64,000 nucleotides of DNA, from positions 372,001-436,000 of the forward strand of contig NZ_CP042818.1 in assembly GCF_008153345.1 (NCBI RefSeq), given 5' to 3'. The translations under genes were made by a program, and so were the position numbers. The stretch is from Treponema phagedenis. GTDB taxonomy: Bacteria; Spirochaetota; Spirochaetia; Treponematales; Treponemataceae. Every line of letters starts with the position of its first letter. The stretch's first letter is position 1. This document shows positions 27,275-38,920 of this stretch, one piece after another. The notes under the pieces were generated by a model. It was given only the letters and a program-made list of their open reading frames with translations, ran no database searches and was not told where the DNA came from.

Positions 27275-27594
27275 ACAACGTTTTTTTGATAATTCAATTT
27301 TTGCCTGGTATAGCGTTTTTTTAATAAGTCGATTCGTTTTTTAATACATCTTACCCAAAACGTAAAAAATTTTATAAAAAAGAGTTCGACACGGCGCAAG
27401 GGCGAAACCTTGGAATTGCTACCTTCGTTTCGCCTACGAGTTTAAAAGCTTCAATTTTACAAAACAGTGCTGATGCTTTTAAACATCGTTTGGAATTGAG
27501 CAACGGCAAGCAATTTACCATAGGAATGCTTAAATCCGCAAGTACTGATTGTTGATACTCCGATTTTATAACAGGAACTTAATTACAAAACGCT
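27275..27594 (+). repeat. Structured dispersed repeat, copy 6 (cleanest full-length form)
   Basis: The left end occurs twice (AACGTTTTTTTGATAATTC near 27279 and AGCGTTTTTTTAATAAGT at 27312). Then AAAACGTAAAAAATTTTATA, GACACGGCGCAA, stem D GGCGAAAC (27401-27408)/GTTTCGCC (27427-27434), stem C GTTTAAAAGC (27440)/GCTTTTAAAC (27475), CAAGCAATTTACCATAGGAA, GCTTAAATCCGCA, and the right end AACTTAATTACAAAACGCT at about 27575-27593. The reversed right end matches the second left end at about 15 of 18 positions, so the element from about 27312 to 27593 has imperfect terminal inverted repeats and no coding capacity. Confidence 0.85.
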
Positions 27595-27641
27595 GTGCTA
27601 TGTGTGGTTAAATTCTGAATTAGCAAAAACGGAGTTTGCGG

Positions 27642-28508
27642 CTATGCCTTGTTCCGAATTCGTGAAAAGCCTACGAAGTCTTTTTTAATGATGGCGGGCA
27701 AAATAAATGCGGTGAGGGCAGCCAGATAAGGCAAGGCTAAAATCATACTCGGAGAAATAAACTTGAGGGTTTGCAGGATATTTGCGCTGTATTCCGCAGC
27801 CGAGAAAAGCAGGGCGGCGGGCACACAAAGGAGCGGATGTTTGTACGAAAGAAAGACAACGGCAAGAGCTGTCCAGCCGCGCCCCGAACTGATGTTCGGG
27901 GTGAAGGCGCCAAGCTTCAGCACCAAAGAGGCTCCGGCGCAGGCGGCAAAAAAACCGGCTATCAGCCACGAGCCGATTTTATACGCTGAAGGGGCAGCCC
28001 CGCGCGCTTCAAGCACTTTTCCGCCTTCTCCGGAAAAGCGCAAGTTTAAACCGACTTTGGTGCATCGCAAAAAAAGATAAAACAGCAGGGCAAACACTAG
28101 GGCGATTGCCGCAGGAACCGAATTGTTTAAAAGCGGAATATGCTTTGAGGAATCAAACTGGGAAAAGGCAATTACGCCGTTCACCCCGAGTCCGCGTGCG
28201 GATGCTTGCGTGGTTATTCCCGCCGCAAAAAGATTAAACGATAATCCGGTCAAAAAAGGGTTCGCCTGTTTTTTTTCAGTAAAAAAAGCGAAGGCAAATA
28301 AGAGCAATAAAATAGCAAGAAGGCTGCACAAAAAGCCAAGCCAATAATTGCCGAAAAAAACAGTAAAAAGCACAAATAAAAAGGCGGAAAGACTGATAGC
28401 GCCTTCCATAAATACCGCCAAAACGCCGGCATATTCGGTAGAAAGTGCGCCCAACGACGCAAAGATGAGCGGGGTAGAAATTTGCACAATGCTGATAATC
28501 ACGTTCAT
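27642..28508 (-). CDS. rfuD: ABC transporter permease, probable riboflavin transporter RfuD
   Basis: Second permease of the operon and last gene. The 288-residue protein has eight to ten membrane segments and belongs to the branched-chain amino acid/ribose-type permease family found with BMP lipoproteins (GALSTEYAGVLAVFMEGAISLSAF; the SSGRGWTALAVVFLSYKHPLLCVPAALLF block). It overlaps rfuC by 4 bases. Within the family, nucleoside and riboflavin permeases look alike; the riboflavin assignment comes from the binding protein RfuA in the same operon. Confidence 0.78.
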   Translation of the reverse strand: MNVIISIVQISTPLIFASLGALSTEYAGVLAVFMEGAISLSAFLFVLFTVFFGNYWLGFLCSLLAILLLLFAFAFFTEKKQANPFLTGLSFNLFAAGITTQASARGLGVNGVIAFSQFDSSKHIPLLNNSVPAAIALVFALLFYLFLRCTKVGLNLRFSGEGGKVLEARGAAPSAYKIGSWLIAGFFAACAGASLVLKLGAFTPNISSGRGWTALAVVFLSYKHPLLCVPAALLFSAAEYSANILQTLKFISPSMILALPYLAALTAFILPAIIKKDFVGFSRIRNKA

Positions 28509-29538
28509 ATGCGGACTCCGGATTCGGGCTTCGGTTCGCGCGGGAATTTTTTACGGGTAAAAAACTCAGCGGAAATAAGCAGAAAGATTGAGGCTTGCAA
28601 AAAGATTGCGGTATTAAACTGCATGGTGCCGCTCATCACCGCGGTATCCGATGCGGACTCCACCCATGCGTATAAAAAAGATGCCGGAATAAGGGCGTAA
28701 ACATTTAAGCGGGCGATGAGAGCGATGGCTAAGGCAGCCCAACCGATCCCCGCGGAAAAACCTAAGTGGCAAAGATGCCAGGTACCGGTAACCGCAAAAA
28801 AGCCGACAAGACCGTGAAAAAAGGCGGAGGCAAACATGCCCCAAAGGCTTGGCGCATACACGGAAAACCCCGAAAAAAAAGCAAACTCGGGCGCCTTGCC
28901 ACCGGTTTGCAATCGATAGCCTGCGCTTGTCCGCGAAAAAAAGATTGCAACGGCAATACACAATACAATCGAAAAAACAAAGGAACCGTTCAAATATGAG
29001 GGCGGTAAAAGCTGCGTTAAAAAAAACTCTTTTTCGATAGGAGCGGTCGCCAATAAATTGCCGGAAGTGTCCCGCACGGGGCCGATAATCAAATAATCGA
29101 TAATGGGCAGGGAAGCGGCTGACAGCAAAAATGAAGAAAGCAATTCACTGATGCCGAACCGTATTTTGAGTAAACCGCAAAACATGCCGAAAACTCCGGC
29201 TGCCAATCCCGCAATAAAAAAGACAAGAACAAACTGCGGCAGCGAAAAAGAAAAGCGGCTGCTTTTAAGCAAAACAGCGGTAAGCAGCCCCGCAATATAA
29301 ATCTGCCCTTCTCCGCCTAAATTAAAATTGCCCGTTTTTAAGGCAAAGATTGCGCCGATGCTTGCACAAAGCAGCAACCCCATCTTGTTCAGCATATTGC
29401 CGAAATACCACTGCGAATAAAAAGGCTTTAAAAAAAAGGAGGCAAGAGTCGAAAGCGGATTTTGTGCGGTGCAAAGAATCAAAATAGAAATAACCGCAAG
29501 TCCGACAGCAAAGGCAACAACGGAAGTTAAAAACCGCT

Positions 29539-29542
<4 letters not shown>
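28505..29542 (-). CDS. rfuC: ABC transporter permease, probable riboflavin transporter RfuC
   Basis: First permease of the operon, 345 residues with about nine membrane segments. Typical family motifs are FALKTGNFNLGGEGQIYIAGLLTA and ELLSSFLLSAASLPIIDYLI. It overlaps rfuB by 4 bases and rfuD by 4 bases, so the four genes form one tightly coupled unit in the order binding protein, ATPase, permease, permease, as I recall for T. pallidum rfuABCD. Confidence 0.78.
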
Positions 29543-32222
<2,680 letters not shown>

Positions 32223-32238
32223 TTACTATCGATATTGT

Positions 32239-33576
32239 TTATCCGAGCGTATTTAATATTTTATTTAATCTCTTTTTATCGTATAAGTCTACGGGACGCC
32301 CTTCTCCAAAGCGGCCAGCTTCTTCCGTAAATGTACCGGCTGTCATGCAAATCCCTTTTCCCGCTTTTAGTTCTTTAATCCGTCCGTAAAAATCTCTTAA
32401 AATAAGCTCCCCGACAGCTCCTTGCGATCTGAAAAACCTAAAAATAACAAGATCCGCCCATTTCGGCGTATCAATTTCGGCAACAATATCGGTATGCGTA
32501 ACCAAGACGGAGATGTCAAGAATTTTTACCTTTGCATAAGGAAAAAATTTTGAAACAATCTTTCGGCAAAGTCCGACAAACTCACTTTGCCCTGCCATCA
32601 TATAAATATGCAGATTTTTGTTTTGATTTAATTCCTGATATCGCATGATAAGAGAAGCAACATCTTTATATCCGGGGCTTACGTGCTGAATCTCTTTTAA
32701 CGACGCAAGCGCCCTTCCAAGATCTTGTGTTTTTATTAATACTTGGGCTAACCGGTATCGCAGTTCATTGACGATTTCGAGATTAATGTTTTCATGTTTT
32801 AATCCAATTTCAAAATCCATCACCGCCTTATCAATTTGATTAAGCTTTGTTCTGATAATCCCTGAGTATAAGGCTGCCTGAGGTCCCAGCACAGGGTCAA
32901 GTCGCAAATGATTAAAAATCTTTAAAGCCCGTTCATTTGCGCCCGCTTCATAAAAACATTCTCCCATTGCAAACAAGGCTTCTTTATCATCGGGCTGCAC
33001 ATCAAGCACTTTTTTGAGATACGGTAAGGCTTCCTGATATTTATGTATTTTTTGAAAACTATAGCCAAGATATTTTGCAGCCAAAATATTATTTGGCTGG
33101 GCAATAAGCGCTTTGCGTAAAAAAGGAACTGACTGGTCATAGTTGTTTTCAAAATAATGGATATAACCGAGATTGTAATTTACATCAAAATGCTGGGGGT
33201 TAATATTTTTTGCAAGAAGAAAGCCTTTTTTTGCATCATTCATTCTGCCTGTTTTTATCGCGCAAATTCCATACCGAAGCATAACGGTGAACTGCTCCGA
33301 AATAGGCAAATTATTGCAATGATCTAAAAAAACCGAATATGTTGAAAACGCTTTTTCCCAATCTTGATCTTGAAAATAAAGATCTCCCATAAGCGAAAGA
33401 CCTTGAGGATCGCGGGGGTTTTGTGCGAGTCTTCTTGTCGCTTCTTTCATCAATAAAGGTTTGCTCTTTTTTTTAGTAAAACCACCGTTTCCCCGCTTTT
33501 GTATAAGCAGAACTACAATCATTATAACGGCGAATCCCATAACTATTATTGAAAAAGAAATAATAACCGCACTCAT
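32239..33576 (-). CDS. Membrane-anchored TPR protein with a C-terminal Mrr-like domain
   Basis: The 445-residue protein has one N-terminal membrane segment (about residues 4-25), a basic stretch, then about eight tetratricopeptide repeats between residues 45 and 305 (for example PRDPQGLSLMGDLYFQDQDW and QPDDKEALFAMGECFYEAG). The last 120 residues resemble a restriction endonuclease Mrr-type fold: ADLVIFRFFRSQGAVGELIL and CMTAGTFTEEAGRFGEG, then PVDLYDKKRLNKIL, which match the late Mrr core where a vanished substrate is followed by Ftx2A and the DxxxL end. The nuclease residues of the core are not clear, so the domain may be inactive and used for binding. It is transcribed away from rfuA's upstream side. 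Confidence 0.68.
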   Translation of the reverse strand: MSAVIISFSIIVMGFAVIMIVVLLIQKRGNGGFTKKKSKPLLMKEATRRLAQNPRDPQGLSLMGDLYFQDQDWEKAFSTYSVFLDHCNNLPISEQFTVMLRYGICAIKTGRMNDAKKGFLLAKNINPQHFDVNYNLGYIHYFENNYDQSVPFLRKALIAQPNNILAAKYLGYSFQKIHKYQEALPYLKKVLDVQPDDKEALFAMGECFYEAGANERALKIFNHLRLDPVLGPQAALYSGIIRTKLNQIDKAVMDFEIGLKHENINLEIVNELRYRLAQVLIKTQDLGRALASLKEIQHVSPGYKDVASLIMRYQELNQNKNLHIYMMAGQSEFVGLCRKIVSKFFPYAKVKILDISVLVTHTDIVAEIDTPKWADLVIFRFFRSQGAVGELILRDFYGRIKELKAGKGICMTAGTFTEEAGRFGEGRPVDLYDKKRLNKILNTLG

Positions 33577-33855
33577 TGGAGTATTATGGATACAAAGTTT
33601 AAAACTGTCAATAGAAAGAAGGTATCAAATTTTCAGGGCAAGATTATAAAAACCCGATAATCGCTTTTGTTTTTTAAACACAAGGAATTAAACTTTAGGC
33701 GGATTTTAGCAAGTTGCAATTTACGAAGAATTTCAAAATTCCGATTTTATAATTCCAATACGGCTATTTTTTTTATTTTGACTATATATTGATATGAAAA
33801 CATGCTATACTTTTGGTGTTGAAAGATTTTCAATAGAATATTAAAGGAGTTTTCT

Positions 33856-34563
33856 ATGTATTCTCAATTTCAAACTATTTTGTTTTTAGCATCATGTATA
33901 CCGTTTTTTGCTGTTGCGATTATTCATCTTGTCCAATGCATAAAAGAAGCGGACGGCTATGCGGATTTGTCTAAATTTGCCCTCATGCCCTTACTCCTGC
34001 TTATGTACATTGTTTACTCCGTGTTTGCAGGGCATGCACTTTCCATTTTTATTATTATCGCCCTGTTTATGGCATGGTTCGGAGATATTCTGCTGGTATT
34101 TGATTTTGAGCCTCGTAACTTTTTTTTGGGTGTTATCTCTTTCGGTGTAGCTCAGATTGCCTATGCAATATACGCAATATTAAAACTTACACAAACCGAA
34201 CTTGATCACAACGCAATAGTAATTGTTATCGTACTGAGTTTCATATTTTTAATATACGGCATACTATCGTTTTTATTTATGCATAAAGCAATGAAAAACA
34301 TGAAAGCAACCATCCCTTTTTATATGCTTGTGATCTCGGTGATGGCGATAAGTTTTATTGCATACGGAGTTGCAATGCCTTCGGCAGGCAGTATCATTGC
34401 TGCAATCGGTGCGTGTTTTTTTGTTATTTCAGATTCAATTCTTGCAAATACTTTATTTATAAACTCTTTTAAAAAATCCCGTTTTTTTATCATGCTTACC
34501 TATACGCTTGCACAATTTTTTATTGTATTCGGAGCACTCGGAATGGACGCCGTTTCTTTGTAA
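33856..34563 (+). CDS. YhhN family membrane protein (lysoplasmalogenase-like)
   Basis: The 235-residue protein has seven to eight membrane segments. The pattern LSKFALMPLLLLMYIVYS and MAWFGDILLVFDFEPRNFFLGVISFGVAQIAYA follows the YhhN/TMEM86 family, with the conserved Lys in segment 2 and the GD pair in segment 3. Family members hydrolyse the vinyl-ether bond of lysoplasmalogens. Treponemes are reported to contain plasmalogens in some species, so the activity would make sense, but that is inference. AAGGAG precedes the ATG. It is convergent with rpmB and shares a terminator. Confidence 0.75.
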   Translation: MYSQFQTILFLASCIPFFAVAIIHLVQCIKEADGYADLSKFALMPLLLLMYIVYSVFAGHALSIFIIIALFMAWFGDILLVFDFEPRNFFLGVISFGVAQIAYAIYAILKLTQTELDHNAIVIVIVLSFIFLIYGILSFLFMHKAMKNMKATIPFYMLVISVMAISFIAYGVAMPSAGSIIAAIGACFFVISDSILANTLFINSFKKSRFFIMLTYTLAQFFIVFGALGMDAVSL

Positions 34564-34595
34564 AATAAAGCATTTTTACTGAAAATCGAAAATAA

Positions 34596-34630
34596 AACAG
34601 CCTCAAAAGTCAACACTTTTGAGGCTGTTT
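34596..34630. terminator. Bidirectional terminator between the YhhN gene and rpmB
   Basis: AAACAGCCTCAAAAGT and ACTTTTGAGGCTGTTT form a 16-base perfect stem with a 3-base loop and A/T runs on both sides. Confidence 0.9.
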
Positions 34631-34658
34631 AACGTAAAGGACAGCGCCTGAATATACA

Positions 34659-34850
34659 TTACACTTTTTTTGTAACATATCCGCTTTTCAAGCAACGAGT
34701 ACACATTTTAACCGTAAGGGTTCTTCCGCCAACCTCTGTTTTTACTTCAACGAGATTAGGCTTCCAAACTCTTTTTGTATGGTTCATTGATTTACTGACA
34801 TTATGCCCCGCTACGGTGCCCTTACCGCAAATCTCACATTTCCGTGCCAT
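34659..34850 (-). CDS. rpmB: 50S ribosomal protein L28
   Basis: The 63-residue protein from ATG 34850 (MARKCEICGKGTVAGHNVS) is a complete L28 of the zinc-binding type, with CEIC near the N terminus and CTRC near the C terminus. An ATG 9 bases upstream is possible but unusual for the family. It forms part of the large subunit near the exit site region. It stands alone on the minus strand. Confidence 0.96.
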   Translation of the reverse strand: MARKCEICGKGTVAGHNVSKSMNHTKRVWKPNLVEVKTEVGGRTLTVKMCTRCLKSGYVTKKV

Positions 34851-35046
34851 AATTTTCACCTACCCTTGTATTAAAAATACCGAAAATCACTTATTACTAT
34901 AGTTGAACCTCTATAAAGACGCAACTAAATAAAGTCGAGTGGGTATTATAATACAATAGACTCTTTATGTAAAGCAATTTACTTAAAACTCTTTGATAAT
35001 TTTATACAGTATTAGATTTTAATCAAAAAACAGAAATACAAAGGCT

Positions 35047-35355
35047 TCATGTATATTTTTCTAAAATATCCCTCAATTCAGTGATCATATGCTGGTGTTC
35101 GCTGTTACCGGTAAACGTATTCTGAGGCGCATCATCGGAAAGAAAAAGCTCATGGGGATACGCCTGTAAACTTTTTGCCAATTTTGAAAGAGTGGAGGGA
35201 GAAACCCATCGCTGTTGATTTTCAATACTGTTTATAAATGTCGTTGAAAGGTTTGCCCTCAGAGCAAGTTCCATCTGTGAAATATTCTCTCTTCGCCGCA
35301 GTCGCTTCAAATTTTTAGCAAGTATTTCTGAGAAATTATAGAATTCATCGCTCAT
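35047..35355 (-). CDS. XRE-family helix-turn-helix protein
   Basis: The 102-residue protein contains a Cro/C1-type HTH at about residues 10-70: LAKNLKRLRRRENISQMELALRANLS (helices 1-2), TTFINSIENQQRWVSPSTL (recognition helix and turn), then LAKSLQAYPHELF. The remaining 30 residues carry no recognised sensor domain. It stands alone, about 200 bases upstream of rpmB on the same strand. Such short treponemal regulators often autoregulate; no operator could be identified by eye. Confidence 0.85.
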   Translation of the reverse strand: MSDEFYNFSEILAKNLKRLRRRENISQMELALRANLSTTFINSIENQQRWVSPSTLSKLAKSLQAYPHELFLSDDAPQNTFTGNSEHQHMITELRDILEKYT

Positions 35356-35479
35356 AAAATTATTTAACTATGCTGCATAAAGCATTGCAAGCATCTGACA
35401 GGCTAATAATACATACTAATAGATTATATAATAATAGCTATCCGAAATAATTACATAAAATCTCTATAGCAAAAATAGA

Positions 35480-35890
35480 AATTCGGGCGTTGCGGCACAA
35501 AGTTTTCATAAAAGTGCCGAGCCAAAACAAACCGGCACAATAGAACAGCGCCGCCGCGTCACTCCGGGCTCCGCGTACGCTGCGGCTCTTTTTGCGCTAA
35601 TTTAGGCGCGCAAAAAGGATCCGACTTCGCGATTTTGAAAAATCGCTCGTCGCCCTCCAAGCCGCTAACGCATGTGAAGCATTGTACATCCGTGTACAAT
35701 GCTTCACAATGAGTTTTGCCCTTTTACATTTTTATATTGAAGCTTTAAAACTCGTAGGCGAAGCGAAGGTAGCAATTCCAAGGGTTCGCCGTTGCGTCGT
35801 GTCGAACTCTTTTTTATACAATTTTTTACGTTTTGGGTAAGTTGTAGTAAAAATATAATTGAATTATCAAAAAAACGTTATACTGCTCTG
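35480..35890 (+). repeat. Structured dispersed repeat, copy 7 (long form with new stem arms)
   Basis: Same module order as copy 1 but with different stem sequences: inner stem GTGCCG (35514)/CGGCAC (35533) in place of CCGAC/GTCGG; GCGATTTT (35629)/AAAATCGC in place of GCGCTTTT/AAAAGCGC; hairpin A GTGAAGCATTGTAC (35674)/GTACAATGCTTCAC (35694) around the same loop ATCCGT. The CTTTTTGCGC/GCGCAAAAAG stem is unchanged. The second half is inverted and ends with GGCGAAGC/GGTTCGCC, GTTGCGTCGTGTCGAAC, TTTTTTATACAATTTTTTAC and ATCAAAAAAACGTTATAC at about 35870. It lies between the XRE gene and hrpA. Confidence 0.82.
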
Positions 35891-36070
35891 CTAAACCGGA
35901 GAATGTAGTTTTTAGTATTCTTAATTCATGCCGCTGATTTTCCTATTCTCATGTTTTTCTGCAGCTGATTCAGGAGTTCAGGAAAAAAGATGCTGCAAAA
36001 ACTTAGCTGTAAATGAAGCCCGTAATTTTGTCTCTATTCAAGGTTTTGTTTCTTTGTTATACTTTTTATC

Positions 36071-38605
36071 ATGATACAGTTTAGACAGCTTCCCGTGTAT
36101 GAGCAAAAAGACAGAATACTTTCAGCATTGGAAGTAAATCAAGTAATCGTTGTTGAAAGTCCGACCGGTTCGGGAAAAACAACGCAGTTGCCGATTATTT
36201 TACATGAGGCAGGGTATACACAGGGCGGTATTGTCGGAGTAACGCAGCCGCGCCGGATTGCCGCTGTTTCGGTGAGCGAGTTTATCGCAAAGCAGTTCGG
36301 TTGTGCGGTTTCCGAGCTTGTCGGGTATAAGATGCGCTTTGAGGATAAAACAAGTCCCGAAACACAGATAAAAATTATGACCGACGGAATTCTTTTGCAG
36401 GAAATGAAACTTGACCCCTGGCTGAGTAAATATTCCGTTATCATGGTTGATGAAGCGCATGAGCGCAGTTTAAATATTGACTTTATTCTGGGATTGCTTA
36501 AACGAATTTTGCAAGAACGGAAGGATTTTAAGGTTATCATTTCATCGGCAACGATTAACACGGATATGTTTTCACTGTATTTTGATTCTTGTCCGGTAAT
36601 TAAAATTGATGCAATCACTTACCCTGTAACAACTATTTTCGACCCACCAGCTATTCCTGCTTCCACCGAAACCCAAAATGCCGAAGCAGCGATGCTTGAT
36701 AAAATTGCATCTATTGTTGAGCGAATCCTCGATGACGGAAGAAGCGGCGCAATACTGGTGTTTTTACCGGGAGAGCGGGCAATTAAAAACTGTATTGATC
36801 GATTAACGCGTGAAAGCAAGTTTAGAAAATTGTATCCTTTGCCGCTTTACGGAAGGTTAAGTAAAGAAGAGCAGGAATCGGTGTTTGATCCGCCGCCTTT
36901 CGGAAAGAAAAAAATAGTTGTTGCAACAAATATTGCGGAGACCTCTATCACAATCAATGATATTACAACGGTTATTGATTCAGGGCTTGCAAAACTGAAT
37001 TTTTATAATCCGCTTTCGTATACCTCAAGCTTGGATGAAACACAAGTTTCAAAATCCTCATGCAATCAGCGAAGGGGTAGGGCGGGTAGAACGCAAAAGG
37101 GTACTTGCTATCGGTTGTATTCTCGGAAGGGCTTTGAAAATCGGCAGCTTTACACATTAGAAGAGATTTATCGTACCGATTTATCCGAAGTGGTGATGCG
37201 TATGGCGGAACTGGGAATCTTTGATTTTGAGAATTTTGATTTTATCTCTCCGCCGGGAAAGCGCGGCATTATCGGTGCGGTAGAAACGCTGAATATGCTC
37301 GGCGCGCTGGAAAAAGACAGAAGCCTGAGCAGTATCGGGGAAATGATGTGTAAATTTCCGCTGGCACCGCGTCAATCCCGTATGATTGTAGAGGCAATTA
37401 TTCATTATCCGGAATCGGTTGATGATGTAATTGTGGCAACCGCTTTTCTTTCTGCACGCAGTCCTTTTATCTTTCCTGATGGAAAAGAGCTGCACGCAAG
37501 AAGAGCGCACGCAAGCTTTGATGAGCCGATGGGTGATTTTGCATCCTTTTTAAAAATATATCGGCTTTATGTGCAGGCAAAGGATAAAAAACGCTTTTGC
37601 GAGATTAGTTATCTTGATGAGCGGGTTATGGCGGAGATTGCCAATATTAAAGAACAGCTTGAGCTTATTGTATCGGATATGGGAGTGCCTATTTTATCGG
37701 GTGGTAAAATTGAAGATTATCTTGCTTCTATTGCGCAGGGCATGATTCAGTTTGTGTGCGTGCAGCACGGCAAGGATTCATACCGCAGTTTGACGGCTGA
37801 AAAAATCTCCATTCATCCCGGCTCTTGTATGTATAAAAATAGACCAAGATTTATTGTTGCCGGTGAAATTGTTCGTACATCACGGATGTATGCAATGTCT
37901 GTTTCTCCTTTATCAAAAAAACTTGTTGCGCAAGTTGCGCCCGCCCTTTTGGAAAAGCGGGCAACAAAAGAGACGCGCGGCACGCAGAAAAGCGCCAAAG
38001 ACGCTAAAAATAAAGAAGAATTTGCAAAAAGAGACGATGAAGAGCGGGCGGTTATTGCAGGTTCGTCCTATGCAATAAAGAAAATAAAAGGTAAAAAGCA
38101 TCTGGTTTTGCCTTGGGAATTATTTTCGGAAACAGTAAAAAAGCTGAATGCAGATGTGGATTCAGTTGATGACGGCAGTTTGCAGCAGCTAAAAGGGTTG
38201 CGCTGCATCATTGAGATGAATAATTATCAGTTATTTACCGGAGAAAAGCTTGAGCTTGTATTAAAGGCGGTTTCTCTTTTTGATATTAGGCAGACCGATG
38301 ACAGCCGAGTGCGAAACAAAAATTTTACACTTCCCGAAGACTTGCCTGAAATTATCAGCGCCCTTGACCTTTTGTTTAAAACAACCGTTGCAAAGCAAAA
38401 AAGCAAGCAGCTTGGATTTATTACCCTTTTTTCTGACGGCAAGGGAATTTTCTGGCTTAAAACTTCACGCGGCTTTCACACGTCGTTGCATGAAAATCTT
38501 GTGTCGGTGCAAAATCTTATCGACCTTGCCGGCGAAGCTATGAATGAACAGCAGCAAGCAGTTACACAACGTTTATATAAAGCAATGAAAAGTTTTTTTG
38601 CTTAA
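36071..38605 (+). CDS. hrpA: ATP-dependent RNA helicase, DEAH family (HrpA/HrpB-like)
   Basis: An 844-residue DEAH-box RNA helicase. Motifs: I GPTGSGKTTQ written here SPTGSGKTTQLP (about residue 31), Ia TQPRRIAAVSV, II DEAHER (about residue 127), III SSATIN, IV VFLPGE, V ATNIAETSITI and VI QRRGRAGRT. The helicase-associated and OB domains follow. It is shorter than the roughly 1300-residue proteobacterial HrpA. An insert rich in Lys/Glu (about residues 630-665) precedes the C-terminal domain. TATACT at 36058-36063 ends 7 bases before the ATG and no Shine-Dalgarno is visible, so a leaderless message is likely. Family members remodel RNA or rescue stalled ribosomes. Confidence 0.9.
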   Translation: MIQFRQLPVYEQKDRILSALEVNQVIVVESPTGSGKTTQLPIILHEAGYTQGGIVGVTQPRRIAAVSVSEFIAKQFGCAVSELVGYKMRFEDKTSPETQIKIMTDGILLQEMKLDPWLSKYSVIMVDEAHERSLNIDFILGLLKRILQERKDFKVIISSATINTDMFSLYFDSCPVIKIDAITYPVTTIFDPPAIPASTETQNAEAAMLDKIASIVERILDDGRSGAILVFLPGERAIKNCIDRLTRESKFRKLYPLPLYGRLSKEEQESVFDPPPFGKKKIVVATNIAETSITINDITTVIDSGLAKLNFYNPLSYTSSLDETQVSKSSCNQRRGRAGRTQKGTCYRLYSRKGFENRQLYTLEEIYRTDLSEVVMRMAELGIFDFENFDFISPPGKRGIIGAVETLNMLGALEKDRSLSSIGEMMCKFPLAPRQSRMIVEAIIHYPESVDDVIVATAFLSARSPFIFPDGKELHARRAHASFDEPMGDFASFLKIYRLYVQAKDKKRFCEISYLDERVMAEIANIKEQLELIVSDMGVPILSGGKIEDYLASIAQGMIQFVCVQHGKDSYRSLTAEKISIHPGSCMYKNRPRFIVAGEIVRTSRMYAMSVSPLSKKLVAQVAPALLEKRATKETRGTQKSAKDAKNKEEFAKRDDEERAVIAGSSYAIKKIKGKKHLVLPWELFSETVKKLNADVDSVDDGSLQQLKGLRCIIEMNNYQLFTGEKLELVLKAVSLFDIRQTDDSRVRNKNFTLPEDLPEIISALDLLFKTTVAKQKSKQLGFITLFSDGKGIFWLKTSRGFHTSLHENLVSVQNLIDLAGEAMNEQQQAVTQRLYKAMKSFFA

Positions 38606-38633
38606 GCTCATGTTTTATTAAAATATTCCCGTA

Positions 38634-38865
38634 TACTGTTTTGTAATTAGCTCTCGTGATGCTGTTCGGAGTATCAACAATGATGGCTTGCGGTTCAGCA
38701 TTACTGTGGTAAATTGCCCGCCGTTGCTAAATTCCAAACGATGTTTTGCCTGTATTCCAGCGTAACCAGACAAAACTCGTAGGCGAACCAACGGTAGAAA
38801 TTCCAAGAGTTCGCCGTTGCGCCGTGTCGGACTCTTTTTGATTATTATGTTTTTTGCAAAGCTTA
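38634..38865 (-). repeat. Structured dispersed repeat, copy 8
   Basis: Minus-strand copy between hrpA and the insertion sequence: right end ACTGTTTTGTAATTAGCTC, GGAGTATCAACAATGATGGCTTGCGG split around 38680, GTGGTAAATTGCCCGCCGTTGC, ACGATGTTTTGCC with a decayed stem C, GGCGAACC...AGTTCGCC (stem D with one mismatch), then GTTGCGCCGTGTCGGACTC. It appears partly decayed. Confidence 0.7.
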
Positions 38866-38904
38866 GCAAAACCTCCTGAGTTATTTTTAATTTTTATTTC
38901 AATA

Positions 38905-38920
38905 AATTTTGATTTTTTTT
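38905..38920. repeat. Left 16-bp target duplication of the insertion sequence
   Basis: AATTTTGATTTTTTTT at 38905-38920 is repeated exactly at 40355-40370, directly outside both IS ends. Confidence 0.85.
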
